From Campylobacter concisus ATCC 51562 (GTDB lineage Bacteria > Campylobacterota > Campylobacteria > Campylobacterales > Campylobacteraceae), in contig NZ_ANNI01000009.1 of the NCBI RefSeq assembly GCF_000466745.1, forward strand, positions 1 to 64,000: a stretch of DNA of 64,000 nucleotides, read 5' to 3'. Positions 44,844 through 53,898 of the stretch are shown here, piece by piece. Under the pieces are notes generated by a model. That model searched no databases. It saw only the letters and a list, made by a program, of their open reading frames with translations, and had not been told where the DNA came from. Made by a program: the position numbers and the translations under genes. Every line of letters begins with the position of its first letter. The stretch's first letter is position 1.

Positions 44844-45560
44844 TTATTTTAGATCGTATTTTTTAAGTAAAGCTTCGCAGCTTCCGTCTTTTTTCATATC
44901 ATCTAAAATTTGATTTATTTTTTCTATTAACGCACTCTCTTTTCCTTTATCAAAAGCTATTGAAAAGCCCTCACTACCATCAACTTCTTTGAAAAATGCT
45001 TCAAGTTCTGGATTTTTCTTGATAAAGCCATATCCGATAGAGCTATCAAGGATGACTGCGTCAAATTTACCAACTTTTAATCCCATGATGAGTGGCACAG
45101 TATCTTCTGAAGGCACTACTTTTACGCCATTTATAGCATTTGCTGCTAGCTCTTGGACGGTGCCTTGTTGCACGCCAACTCTTTTGCCAGCTAGCTCTTC
45201 TTTAGCCTTTAGTGCGTCATTACCTTTTTTCTTTAGGTAAAGATTTTCAGTTAGATAGTATGGCTTTGTAAAATCAATCGACTTTAGTCTATCTGAAGTC
45301 GCACTCATCGCACTTATAATGCCATTTATTTTGCCGGCTTTAAGTGCTGGGATGAGGCCGTCAAAACTCATATTTATGATCTTGTATGAAAAGCCTGCAC
45401 GCTTTGAAATTTCATCAATTAGCTCGATATCAAAGCCTGTTATTTTGTTGTTCTCATCGATATATTCAAATGGCGGATAGTTCGCCGCTGTGCCAAATTT
45501 TAGCTCATTTGCACAAAGAGCAACAAAAGCTGTGAGTAAAAGAGCAAAGATCTTTTTCAT
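44844..45560 (-). CDS. Periplasmic amino-acid-binding protein (orphan SBP)
   Basis: 238 residues, family 3 solute-binding protein for polar amino acids. It has a type I signal peptide (MKKIFALLLTAFVALCA) and the core ANYPPFEYIDENNKITGFDIELI, MSFDGLIPALKAGKINGIISAMSAT and DFTKPYYLTENL. No transporter genes are adjacent. It closely resembles the lipoprotein at 48.1 kb, which has its own ATPase and permease, so it may share that permease or present ligand to the neighbouring chemoreceptor. Confidence 0.9.
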   Translation of the reverse strand: MKKIFALLLTAFVALCANELKFGTAANYPPFEYIDENNKITGFDIELIDEISKRAGFSYKIINMSFDGLIPALKAGKINGIISAMSATSDRLKSIDFTKPYYLTENLYLKKKGNDALKAKEELAGKRVGVQQGTVQELAANAINGVKVVPSEDTVPLIMGLKVGKFDAVILDSSIGYGFIKKNPELEAFFKEVDGSEGFSIAFDKGKESALIEKINQILDDMKKDGSCEALLKKYDLK

Positions 45561-45694
45561 AATAGTGTCCTTTAAGGTGATTTAGTGGCTTAATTATCAG
45601 TATTTCTCTATTAAAAATTGTTTAAATCCGTAATAAAAGAAAAATGCTATAAATAATCGTATAGCAAAGTAGCATATAAATTTTTATAGATAAG

Positions 45695-45725
45695 TTCTAT
45701 CCCTTAATTATTTTAAGGGATAGAA
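45695..45725 (-). terminator. 13-bp hairpin after the chemoreceptor gene
   Basis: TTCTATCCCTTAA and TTAAGGGATAGAA pair perfectly around a 5-base loop, 30 bases past the chemoreceptor stop. The following minus-strand tract is AT-rich but not a clean T-run. It could also act in the leader of the downstream binding-protein gene. Confidence 0.7.
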
Positions 45726-45754
45726 TAGTAGGAGCTCTAAGAGTAAGTCAAAGA

Positions 45755-47707
45755 TTAAAATTTATTTTTTCTAACTTCGTTTACTATCGCCTTAGCCATG
45801 TCGTCAACATCAGATGTTACTTCATTTGCTTTATTGACAATTACTACATTCTCTTTTGTAAGTGTGTCTATTTGAGCAACTGATTGATTTATCATATTGA
45901 TTCCTTCACTTTGCTCTTTTATAGATTCACTCATTTCATTGATTGATTGAGCTAGTACGTTTGTATTTGCTTCGATCTCTGTTAGAGATTTTTGAGTTCT
46001 TTCAGCTAGTTTTCTAACCTCATCTGCAACAACCGCAAAGCCTCTACCATGTTCTCCTGCACGTGCTGCCTCGATCGCAGCATTAAGAGCTAGTAAATTT
46101 GTTTGATCAGCTATATCTCTAATAATAGTTATGATGTTTTTGATCTCATCACTTTGTCTAATAACATCAGATGTTTTTTGAGATATTGCATTCATTGAGC
46201 TTGACATTTGCTCTACTGCGGCAGCAGACTCCTGAAGTGAGTTTGCTTGTACATTTGCGCCTTGAGTTAGTTCTTTCATTGACTGACTTAAAGCCTCAGC
46301 CTTTTCTTCTAACACATGAGCTTGATCTAAATTTGCTCTTAACATCTTGGCTATCTCTTCACCAAGAGCGTTTATACCAACCGCCATTTTGCCATCATCT
46401 TCAAGCCTTTTAGTAAAGTCTTGTTTTTTAAAGCTTTCTAGTAGATTTAACACATCATCGCCATTTTCCGCAATAGCATGTTTAAGTGCGATTTGTAAGT
46501 CTTTGAAAGTTTGTTTTAGCTGGCTAAGTGCAGGATTTGAAGTATCTGCGTTAAGCTGAGCTACGTAGTTACCTTTGCCGATTTGATTTACAAAAGTATT
46601 TGCTTCTTTAATGAAATTATTTTGTTCAGATAAATTTGCCTCGATTTGTTTGATATTCTCATTTATCAGTGCACTCATCTGTCCGATCTCGTCGCTACCA
46701 CTACGATCTAAAAATTCAGCCTTATTAGATTTATAATTTAAGAAGTCAAAAAATCTAACTAAGCCATTTTTAGTCTGATCTATACCAGAGATCAGGTTTT
46801 TACCTATTAATGTAGATACTAGCAACATAAGCAAAATACAAATCGCAATCACAATAGAACTTATAATAAGTTCGGTATTTGCATCGCCCTTAATACGTCT
46901 TGCATCTTTTTGCATATTATCAAGTAGTTTAAGTTCAAGCTCTCTCAATGCATCTATTGAAATGCTTATCTTTGAAAACCAGCTCGCTGCATCATAAGAT
47001 GCATCTTCAGTGGCAACTACATTTTTAATAATATTTATAGCATCTATAAAATCTGCCTTTTTTCTAGCGATGGCATCAAATTCATCACTAAATTCTTTTG
47101 GATTGTATTCGTCAAAGTCCTGCATAAATTTATTTATAACGCTATTTAGTGCAACTACTTTATTGTAGTCCTCTTTGCTTATGCTCTTTTTAGTAAAAAC
47201 CCCATTTAAAGCAGCACGCAAAATACCAAAAGACTCTTTTATCTCACCAACAATAATGATACGCTTTAGATCATCTACCAAGCTAGGCTCGAGCTTATCG
47301 CTATATCCATTTATAGCGATAACCTCTTTTCTTAAAATTTTTGTTATACGACTAATTAGATCATTGCCACTTTTTTGATCTACATTTGAGCGGATACTAT
47401 TTATCTCTGAAACTATTTCATTTTTCTCCTCAAGCTTATCAAGCGCAGCATCTACTTTTTTACGTTGCTCTAATAAATTTTTATTATCCCCTCCTGCTAA
47501 CACACCTGAGCTAAATCCACGTTCTTTTTGCATCTCATGGATAAAATTATTTTGATTTATTATTGTATCCACGATTTTCTCGCTAAACTCTGCTTTTGAG
47601 CGAGTCTTTAAGATACCATTTAGCATGTATGCACTCATGATACCAAGGCCAATAAGACTGACGATAACTATCGCCATAATCTTTGATTTAATACCTAGAT
47701 TATTCAT
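45755..47707 (-). CDS. Methyl-accepting chemotaxis protein with NIT-like sensor domain
   Basis: 650 residues. The first membrane helix is at about 10-30. The periplasmic helical domain (about 35-280) contains [19 protein letters not shown], the hallmark of NIT (nitrate/nitrite-sensing-type) domains. The second membrane helix is at about 285-305. The HAMP-like region is poorly conserved. The cytoplasmic tip [20 protein letters not shown] and [13 protein letters not shown] is complete. It has no C-terminal CheR-docking pentapeptide. It lies between two paralogous amino-acid-binding proteins. Nitrate or nitrite as ligand is only a family-based possibility. Confidence 0.88.
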   Translation of the reverse strand: MNNLGIKSKIMAIVIVSLIGLGIMSAYMLNGILKTRSKAEFSEKIVDTIINQNNFIHEMQKERGFSSGVLAGGDNKNLLEQRKKVDAALDKLEEKNEIVSEINSIRSNVDQKSGNDLISRITKILRKEVIAINGYSDKLEPSLVDDLKRIIIVGEIKESFGILRAALNGVFTKKSISKEDYNKVVALNSVINKFMQDFDEYNPKEFSDEFDAIARKKADFIDAINIIKNVVATEDASYDAASWFSKISISIDALRELELKLLDNMQKDARRIKGDANTELIISSIVIAICILLMLLVSTLIGKNLISGIDQTKNGLVRFFDFLNYKSNKAEFLDRSGSDEIGQMSALINENIKQIEANLSEQNNFIKEANTFVNQIGKGNYVAQLNADTSNPALSQLKQTFKDLQIALKHAIAENGDDVLNLLESFKKQDFTKRLEDDGKMAVGINALGEEIAKMLRANLDQAHVLEEKAEALSQSMKELTQGANVQANSLQESAAAVEQMSSSMNAISQKTSDVIRQSDEIKNIITIIRDIADQTNLLALNAAIEAARAGEHGRGFAVVADEVRKLAERTQKSLTEIEANTNVLAQSINEMSESIKEQSEGINMINQSVAQIDTLTKENVVIVNKANEVTSDVDDMAKAIVNEVRKNKF

Positions 47708-47769
47708 TTTCTCTCCTTTTAGTTTTTCTTAATATTTGCTTCAAAAATAAAGTCATACGACTTTAATAC

Positions 47770-47988
47770 TTAAAATTTATCAACCAAAAAATGCATTTGG
47801 TTGTTTTTATAAAAAATATTGATTAGTCTATTTATGTAAAATTTTATTTTATATTTGACTTTACTAAATAGTAGGAATTTTTTCTCTTTATCTATGCTAG
47901 TGTAGAATTTTTTAACAAAATTGTGATACATGCAAATAGAAAATAGCACATTTAAAATAAATGCCGTTCTCATCCTGAGAAGCTTCAT
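47770..47988 (-). CDS. Possible small basic protein, unknown
   Basis: A 72-residue frame whose ATG at 47988 has an excellent AAGGAG seven bases upstream. The product is rich in Lys, Phe and Ile with a short hydrophobic N-terminus (MRTAFILNVLFSICM). The DNA is very AT-rich, so the frame could be chance. It ends 62 bases before the chemoreceptor start and might be a leader peptide or a decayed gene. Confidence 0.35.
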   Translation of the reverse strand: MKLLRMRTAFILNVLFSICMYHNFVKKFYTSIDKEKKFLLFSKVKYKIKFYINRLINIFYKNNQMHFLVDKF

Positions 47989-48073
47989 TTTTTCTCCTTG
48001 AAAATAATTAAGTCATTTTATTAATTTTACTTTTAAAAGATATTAAATTTTAAAAATTAGAAAAAAGTGAGTT

Positions 48074-48102
48074 TTTGCAGAGAATTCCTGCTTCTCTGCA
48101 AA
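48074..48102 (-). terminator. 11-bp hairpin after the amino-acid ABC operon
   Basis: TTTGCAGAGAA and TTCTCTGCAAA pair perfectly around a 7-base loop, 15 bases past the stop of the lipoprotein gene. The minus-strand sequence after it includes ACTTTTTT a few bases on. Confidence 0.75.
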
Positions 48103-48116
48103 TTTTGTATTTAGAT

Positions 48117-48890
48117 TTATTTCTTTAATCCATATTTATCTAGCATTTTGTCAAATTCACCAGATTTTTGTAGCTCATCGATCGCTGCGTCTATCTTCTT
48201 GATAAGCTCAGTATGTTTGCCTTTATCAAACGCCATCGCAAATCCTTCCGTGCCATCAGGAACTCTTAAAAATTCTTCCAAATCTGGATTTTGTTTTAAA
48301 TATTCAACCCCTATCGGACTATCAGTTAGTACAACGTCGATTTTACCAGCGTTTAGTGACATGATAGCAGCTGCTACATTTTCAGCAGGTATCGCCTTGG
48401 CAGTTATGCTTTTGGCTGCTTCTTCTTGCAATGTTCCTACTTGGGCTGAAATTTTCTTATCCTTAAGGTTGTCTTTATTTACATCTGAGCCTTTTTTGCG
48501 GATAAATAAATTTTCTGAAAAATAATATGGCTTGGTGAAATCAACCGATTTTCTTCTCTCGTCAGTTGCACTCATTCCGCTTATAGCAATATCGATTTTA
48601 CCGATTTTTAATGCTGATATCAGTCCATCAAAGCTCATATTTGCAACATCAAATTTTATTCCAGTTTTTTTGGTGATCTCATTTAATAAATCTATCTCAA
48701 AGCCAACAATTTTATTGTTTTCATCAAGATATTCAAAAGGTGGATAATCAGCGCTCGAGCCAACTTTATAAACTACATTTTTACTAGCTTCTTCGGCATT
48801 ATTTACTGCATTTTTTTTGTTAGCGTCATCGCCACAACCTAGTAAAAATAAAACCAAGCTTGCCATCAAAAATTTTAAAATTTTACTCAT
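48117..48890 (-). CDS. Amino-acid ABC transporter substrate-binding lipoprotein
   Basis: 257 residues. The signal peptide has a lipobox (LFLLGC), so it is lipid-anchored after Lgt action. A short polar linker and the family 3 fold follow: SADYPPFEYLDENNKIVGFEIDLLNE, MSFDGLISALKIGKIDIAISGMSAT and FTKPYYFSENLF. It lies 11 bases after the ATPase gene in a permease-ATPase-SBP operon. Ligand is probably a polar amino acid; glutamine, cystine and arginine cannot be separated. Confidence 0.92.
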   Translation of the reverse strand: MSKILKFLMASLVLFLLGCGDDANKKNAVNNAEEASKNVVYKVGSSADYPPFEYLDENNKIVGFEIDLLNEITKKTGIKFDVANMSFDGLISALKIGKIDIAISGMSATDERRKSVDFTKPYYFSENLFIRKKGSDVNKDNLKDKKISAQVGTLQEEAAKSITAKAIPAENVAAAIMSLNAGKIDVVLTDSPIGVEYLKQNPDLEEFLRVPDGTEGFAMAFDKGKHTELIKKIDAAIDELQKSGEFDKMLDKYGLKK

Positions 48891-48901
48891 TTTCTACCCC
48901 T

Positions 48902-49630
48902 TTAATGATTTAAAATTTTGCCTAAAAACTCTTTTAAGCGCTCATGTTGCGGATTTGTAAAGACATTTTTCGGTGTATCGTCAACTGCGATTTTGCCTTT
49001 ATCCATAAAGAAAATTCTATTTGCCACATTTCTTGCAAAGCCCATCTCATGGGTAACCACAAGCATCGTTATGCCCCTTGCGGCAACATCTTTCATAATA
49101 TCAAGCACCTCTCCGATCATCTCAGGATCAAGCGCACTTGTCGGCTCATCAAAAAGTATCACTTCTGGCTCCATCGCTAGGCTTCTAGCGATCGCAATAC
49201 GTTGTTTCTGTCCGCCTGAAAGCTTGTGTGGATAGGCGAATTTCTTATCGCTTAGTCCAACACTTCTTAGCAACTCATCAGCTCTTTTTTCTGCACTTTC
49301 TTTATCCAAAATCCCAGCTTTTATTGGAGCTAGGGTTAAATTTTGCAAGACGTTTTTATTTGCAAAAAGATTAAAGTGCTGAAAAACCATGCTCACTTTT
49401 TGGCGAATTTTATTTATATCTGATTTTTTATCTAAAATATCTTCGCCATTTATCTTTATGTGCCCGCTATCTGGCTCCTCAAGGCGGTTTATACAACGTA
49501 AAAACGTACTTTTACCGCCACCGCTTGGACCAATTATCGCTATAACTTCACCTTTTTTTATATCTACACTAATATCATTTAAAACTCGCAAATCGCCATA
49601 ACTTTTGTTTAAATTTTTAATCTCAATCAT
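48902..49630 (-). CDS. Polar amino-acid ABC transporter ATPase (GlnQ-like)
   Basis: 242 residues with Walker A GPSGGGKST, Q-loop VFQHFNLFANKN, signature LSGGQKQRIAIARSLA, Walker B VILFDEPTSALDPE and switch histidine VVTHEMGF. It overlaps the permease gene by 8 bases. Typical length for the GlnQ/HisP group. Confidence 0.94.
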   Translation of the reverse strand: MIEIKNLNKSYGDLRVLNDISVDIKKGEVIAIIGPSGGGKSTFLRCINRLEEPDSGHIKINGEDILDKKSDINKIRQKVSMVFQHFNLFANKNVLQNLTLAPIKAGILDKESAEKRADELLRSVGLSDKKFAYPHKLSGGQKQRIAIARSLAMEPEVILFDEPTSALDPEMIGEVLDIMKDVAARGITMLVVTHEMGFARNVANRIFFMDKGKIAVDDTPKNVFTNPQHERLKEFLGKILNH

Positions 49631-50333
49631 GGCGGTTTAATCTCCTCTCAAGTAGTTTTGTCAAAAGTGTAAAAAATTTAACACTCACATAATAGACAAT
49701 GCCTGTAAAAATGACTGGCTCTGGACTATAAAAGACCGCTTGCAAGCTCTTACTTTGCATCGTAATATCAACGACACTTATATAACCAACGACTGATGTC
49801 TCTTTAAATAACGATATAAACTCATTTGCAAGAGCTGGCAAGATATTTTTTGTAGCTTGTGGAAAAACTATCTCGCGCATCGAAACATAGTAGTTTAGGC
49901 CCATCGCACGAGCCGCTTCCATTTGTCCTTTATCGACGCTATTTATGCCACTTCGCACGATCTCGGCCACATAAGCAGAGCTATTTAGTCCAAGTGCGAT
50001 GAGAGCTACATAAAAATTATCACTCCATGTTGCAAAAATGACAACTGAAAATATTAAAAGTTGAAGTATTACAGGTGTTCCACGTAAGATATCGATATAT
50101 TCATCAATTATAAAATTTAAGACTTTGATATTTAAAAATTTAATAAACGCCAAGGTAAATCCAAGTGTTATGCCTATGGCAATACCACCTATCGTAAGTC
50201 CTAAAGTCACTCCGTAACTTTTGATATAAGCGATCTCTTGAGCCTCACTAAGATCTCTTGGATAGAAAAAATATGCTCCAAGTGAAACGATAATTATAAA
50301 AAATAGAAATTTAGCTAAATTTTGAGCCTTCAA
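49623..50333 (-). CDS. Polar amino-acid ABC transporter permease (HisM/GlnP family)
   Basis: 236 residues with five to six membrane helices, including GVTLGLTIGGIAIGITLGFTLA and the EYIDILRGTPVILQLL stretch typical of this family. The EAA loop is GQMEAARAMGLNYYVSMREIVFPQA. The start is TTG at 50333 with AAGGAC upstream. One permease gene suggests a homodimer. First gene of the operon, divergent from putP. Confidence 0.92.
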   Translation of the reverse strand: MKAQNLAKFLFFIIIVSLGAYFFYPRDLSEAQEIAYIKSYGVTLGLTIGGIAIGITLGFTLAFIKFLNIKVLNFIIDEYIDILRGTPVILQLLIFSVVIFATWSDNFYVALIALGLNSSAYVAEIVRSGINSVDKGQMEAARAMGLNYYVSMREIVFPQATKNILPALANEFISLFKETSVVGYISVVDITMQSKSLQAVFYSPEPVIFTGIVYYVSVKFFTLLTKLLERRLNRHD

Positions 50334-50483
50334 CTTCGTCCTTCTCTTTAAAATATGGCTTTAAATAATACGAAAAAATTTATATCATTTTGCTTAAAAG
50401 CGTTTAAGGATCGGCGCCGAATGTTGTAATTTAAAAAAATTTATATTAACATAAGCCATTTATCTTAATTTGAAAGGAAATTT

Positions 50484-51971
50484 ATGAGCTTTGGGTCTTA
50501 TTTAGCCATCGCCATCTATTTTGGCTTTTTGCTCTTTATCGGACGATATTTCTACGATAAAAATGCAAGTATGAACGAGTATCTGCTAGATAACCGTCGA
50601 ATGGGTCCAGTGGTTACTGCACTTAGTGCTGGTGCTTCTGATATGAGTGGTTGGATGCTACTTGGCGTGCCCGGAGCATTATACGCAACTGGCATAGCAA
50701 ATGTGTGGATGATAATCGGTCTTATCATTGGAGCTTACTGCAACTATTTATTTTTAGCAAAGAGGCTTAGAATTTATACTGAGGTTGCGAGTGATAGCAT
50801 CACGATACCAGACTTTTTAGAAAATCGCTTTAAAGATAGGACTAAAATTTTAAGAATCATCTCTGGTCTTATCATTTTGATATTTTTCACACTTTATGTA
50901 AGTAGCGGCATCATCGCTGGAGGAAAGACATTTGAGAGCTTTTTTGGTTTAAAATTTGCCTACGGAGCGGTCTTTACACTTGTTATTGTGGTCTTTTACA
51001 CATTTTTTGGTGGATTTAAAGCAGTTAGTATAACTGACGCATTTCAGGGGCTTTTGATGTTTTGTGTCCTAGTCTCGATCCCAGTCGTAGCATATCTAAA
51101 TTTAGACTTGCCAAGTGATACAAATTTACTAAAAGAGATAAGCAAGCTTGATGCAAATCACCTAAATCCATTTAGAGATCAAACTTTTTGGGGAATTTTA
51201 GGACTTATGGCTTGGGGATTTGGCTATTTTGGCCAGCCACATATCATTGTTAGATTTATGGCGATACGCGATTCAAAAGAGCTTGCTAAAGCAAGAAGAA
51301 TAGGCATTGGTTGGATGAGCATTGGGTTGCTTGGTGCGATTATGAGCGGACTTATCGGCTTTGTCTACTTTAGTCAAAGGGGCGGGCTTAGTGATCCTGA
51401 GACGGTGTTTTTAAAGCTTGGCGAGCTACTTTTCCCACCATTTTTTATAGGCATTATCATCTCAGCTGTGCTTTCAGCGATCATGAGTACTATCTCAAGT
51501 CAGCTTTTAGTTACATCTAGCTCGGTAACAAAGGATTTTATCTTTGCATTCTATAAAAAAGAGATTAGTCAAAATACACAAACAGCGATCAGTCGCTATG
51601 CTGTCGTAGTAGTGGCTATAGTTGCTACTATGCTTGCTTTTATCTCAACAGATAATGTTCTAAAAGTCGTTGGCAACGCTTGGGCTGGATTTGGTGCGAG
51701 CTTTGGACCAGTGCTACTTTTTAGCCTTTACTGGAAGCGCATGAGTGCACTTGGAGCATTAGCCGGTATGATAGCTGGAGGCGCGACCGTAATATTTTGG
51801 ATCACGTCAGGGCTAAACGTTTATGTTTATGAAATTTTACCTGGCATCATAGCGTCTTGCATAGCGATCGTTAGCGTAAGTATCTGGGGAGACGCGATAA
51901 ATAAAATGACGAGCGAACCTCACGAGCAAGTCATAAAAGATGAATTTGAAAAGATGAAAACAAGGCTTTAA
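50484..51971 (+). CDS. putP: Sodium/proline symporter
   Basis: 495 residues, SSS family, about 13 membrane helices. MNEYLLDNRRMGPVVTALSAGAS, DMSGWMLLGVPGALYATG and FGYFGQPHIIVRFMAI are highly like PutP. It brings in proline with Na+, as carbon source or osmoprotectant. No putA is adjacent. AAAGGAAA precedes the ATG, and the gap of 150 bp to the divergent ABC operon should hold both promoters. Confidence 0.95.
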   Translation: MSFGSYLAIAIYFGFLLFIGRYFYDKNASMNEYLLDNRRMGPVVTALSAGASDMSGWMLLGVPGALYATGIANVWMIIGLIIGAYCNYLFLAKRLRIYTEVASDSITIPDFLENRFKDRTKILRIISGLIILIFFTLYVSSGIIAGGKTFESFFGLKFAYGAVFTLVIVVFYTFFGGFKAVSITDAFQGLLMFCVLVSIPVVAYLNLDLPSDTNLLKEISKLDANHLNPFRDQTFWGILGLMAWGFGYFGQPHIIVRFMAIRDSKELAKARRIGIGWMSIGLLGAIMSGLIGFVYFSQRGGLSDPETVFLKLGELLFPPFFIGIIISAVLSAIMSTISSQLLVTSSSVTKDFIFAFYKKEISQNTQTAISRYAVVVVAIVATMLAFISTDNVLKVVGNAWAGFGASFGPVLLFSLYWKRMSALGALAGMIAGGATVIFWITSGLNVYVYEILPGIIASCIAIVSVSIWGDAINKMTSEPHEQVIKDEFEKMKTRL

Positions 51972-51984
51972 GCCTAAACTTACA

Positions 51985-52017
51985 AGAAATTCCTAGTATC
52001 TTGTGCTAGGAATTTCT
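51985..52017. terminator. Bidirectional terminator between putP and mnmC
   Basis: AGAAATTCCTAG and CTAGGAATTTCT form a perfect 12-bp stem with a 9-base loop between two convergent genes. T-rich sequence follows on the plus strand (GCTAATTCCTTCTT). Confidence 0.8.
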
Positions 52018-52029
52018 GCTAATTCCTTC

Positions 52030-53898
52030 TTAAAATTTTAATCCCTTTTTTAGTTTTCTTATCAAAAATCTAGCTGGATGAAGCTCGTGAAATAGCGATC
52101 TTTCTATGCAAAGTGGGCGTTCAAGCGCAAGATCAGCTATCAAATTTGCTCCAAGTATCGCTGTGCAAAGACCTCGCGAGCCGTGAGCAAAATTTACAAA
52201 GACATTTTTTTCGTAGCTTGCTTTTGGATTGTTATCTTTATTTTTGCTCCAAAATAGCCCTTTGTAGTTTTGCTTGTAAAATTCCTCATCATGCAAGGCG
52301 CCAATTATCGGAAATCTGTCTCCACTATAGCTCCTATATCCCACACGTGAGCCGATAATGGCGGCTTTTGTGGTGTCAAAAAACTCGCTTACATCGCTTA
52401 AATTTTTAGCGTTATCCTCAACTTTAGGCGTATCGCAAATTTCATTTCTGGCATAAGTAGCGCCGATAACTTGCACACCTTTTACGGCTGGACAGATGTA
52501 GCCTTTTGCGCTTAGCGGCATGGCATTTTTTAGCACTGGTTTTAAGTGGGTTACTTGGCCTCGGACACTGCTTATTTGCATGTCGTAGCCCTTAAAAATT
52601 TCACTGCTCTTACTGCCAGTGCAAAAGACTAAAATATCGGTCTCTAAATTTTTACCATTTTTAAATTTAACGCTGATTTTGCTGTTTTGCAGATGTGCTC
52701 TGCTCTCATACTCGTGATTAAGTAAAATTTCAAAACTACCTGATAAAAATTTACAAATTTCTCTTGGTCTAGCGTATGCACCATCTTTTATAAATACCCC
52801 AGGATATGGCTTTAAGTTCTCATCGAATTTAAAAATATCCTCTACGCTTTGAGTTTGCCACGAGCCATATCTTTTGATGAGCTCATCATCAAATGCGTAG
52901 TCGATGCAGCCACTAAATTTAATAAGGCTTTTTGGCAAAGTTGCCTTGTAAAATCTCACTGCTTGCAAAAATGCGTTTAAGTGCATGCGGCCTAAATTTA
53001 CCCCGGGCTTTGTAACTAGTGGCATCAAAGCACCACAGTGATTGCCTGAGCCATTTGTAGCCACTTCACCATTTGCCTCGGCGATCACCACTTTAAAGCC
53101 ATTTTTGGCTAGCTCGCCAGCTGTTGCAAGTCCAGCCACGCCAGCTCCTATGATAAGCGCTGTTTTACCATTTACACTAGCAACTGGTTCGCATCTCGCA
53201 AACCAAGCATCCTTTAAATTTTCATCCTTTTTCTCTAGCACGGCGCTACTCATCTGGCGTTTTCTAGCATAACCCTCTTTTAGGCTTAGCAAAAAGCCAG
53301 CGCCCTTTAGCCCGTCTTTTACTATTTTTGCACACGAGTAGGTTCTAGCAATCGTGCCAACCCTACTTAGTCTTGCGATCTGTCTAAAAATTTCTTCGCT
53401 CCATATCGAGCCATTTTTACTTGGAGCAAAGCCGTCTAGAAACCAGATGTCAGCACTAAAATCAAGCTCAGGTAAAATTTCTTTAGCCTCGCCGTAGCAA
53501 AGATCAAGTGTGATATTTAGAGCAAAATTTATACGGTGTATGCCTGAAATTAGCGGTGGATAGAGCGAGACCAGCTTTTTAGCATAAGCTTTAAAAATAC
53601 CTAAATTTTCATAAATTTTTAAAATATCTTCTTTTTTTATGGGGCTTTTTTCGATGCTAACGAAGTGAAGTTTTTTAGAGCTATTTTTAAATTTCTTACA
53701 AAGCGTGAAAAAATTTAACCCAGCACCAAAGCCAGTTTCAGCGACTATGAAGCTATCTTTGCTCTGCCAAATTTCATCAAGTGCACTTGCAAAGACAAAT
53801 TCACTCTCAAGCCAAGGTTTGTCGGTATTGAAATATATATCGCCAAACTCCTCGTTAAATGGAATTTGTCCTTTAAAGCTTAAATTTGCATTTTTCAT
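52030..53898 (-). CDS. mnmC: Bifunctional tRNA 5-methylaminomethyl-2-thiouridine synthesis protein MnmC
   Basis: 622 residues, fused enzyme. The N-terminal SAM-dependent methyltransferase (about 1-215) has FIVAETGFGAGLNFF and DIWFLDGFAPSKNGSIWS. The C-terminal FAD oxidoreductase (about 240-600) has ALIIGAGVAGLATAGELA and NGSGNHCGALMP. It completes mnm5s2U at tRNA wobble U34 after MnmEG. It overlaps amiA by 4 bases (ATGA). Confidence 0.95.
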   Translation of the reverse strand: MKNANLSFKGQIPFNEEFGDIYFNTDKPWLESEFVFASALDEIWQSKDSFIVAETGFGAGLNFFTLCKKFKNSSKKLHFVSIEKSPIKKEDILKIYENLGIFKAYAKKLVSLYPPLISGIHRINFALNITLDLCYGEAKEILPELDFSADIWFLDGFAPSKNGSIWSEEIFRQIARLSRVGTIARTYSCAKIVKDGLKGAGFLLSLKEGYARKRQMSSAVLEKKDENLKDAWFARCEPVASVNGKTALIIGAGVAGLATAGELAKNGFKVVIAEANGEVATNGSGNHCGALMPLVTKPGVNLGRMHLNAFLQAVRFYKATLPKSLIKFSGCIDYAFDDELIKRYGSWQTQSVEDIFKFDENLKPYPGVFIKDGAYARPREICKFLSGSFEILLNHEYESRAHLQNSKISVKFKNGKNLETDILVFCTGSKSSEIFKGYDMQISSVRGQVTHLKPVLKNAMPLSAKGYICPAVKGVQVIGATYARNEICDTPKVEDNAKNLSDVSEFFDTTKAAIIGSRVGYRSYSGDRFPIIGALHDEEFYKQNYKGLFWSKNKDNNPKASYEKNVFVNFAHGSRGLCTAILGANLIADLALERPLCIERSLFHELHPARFLIRKLKKGLKF

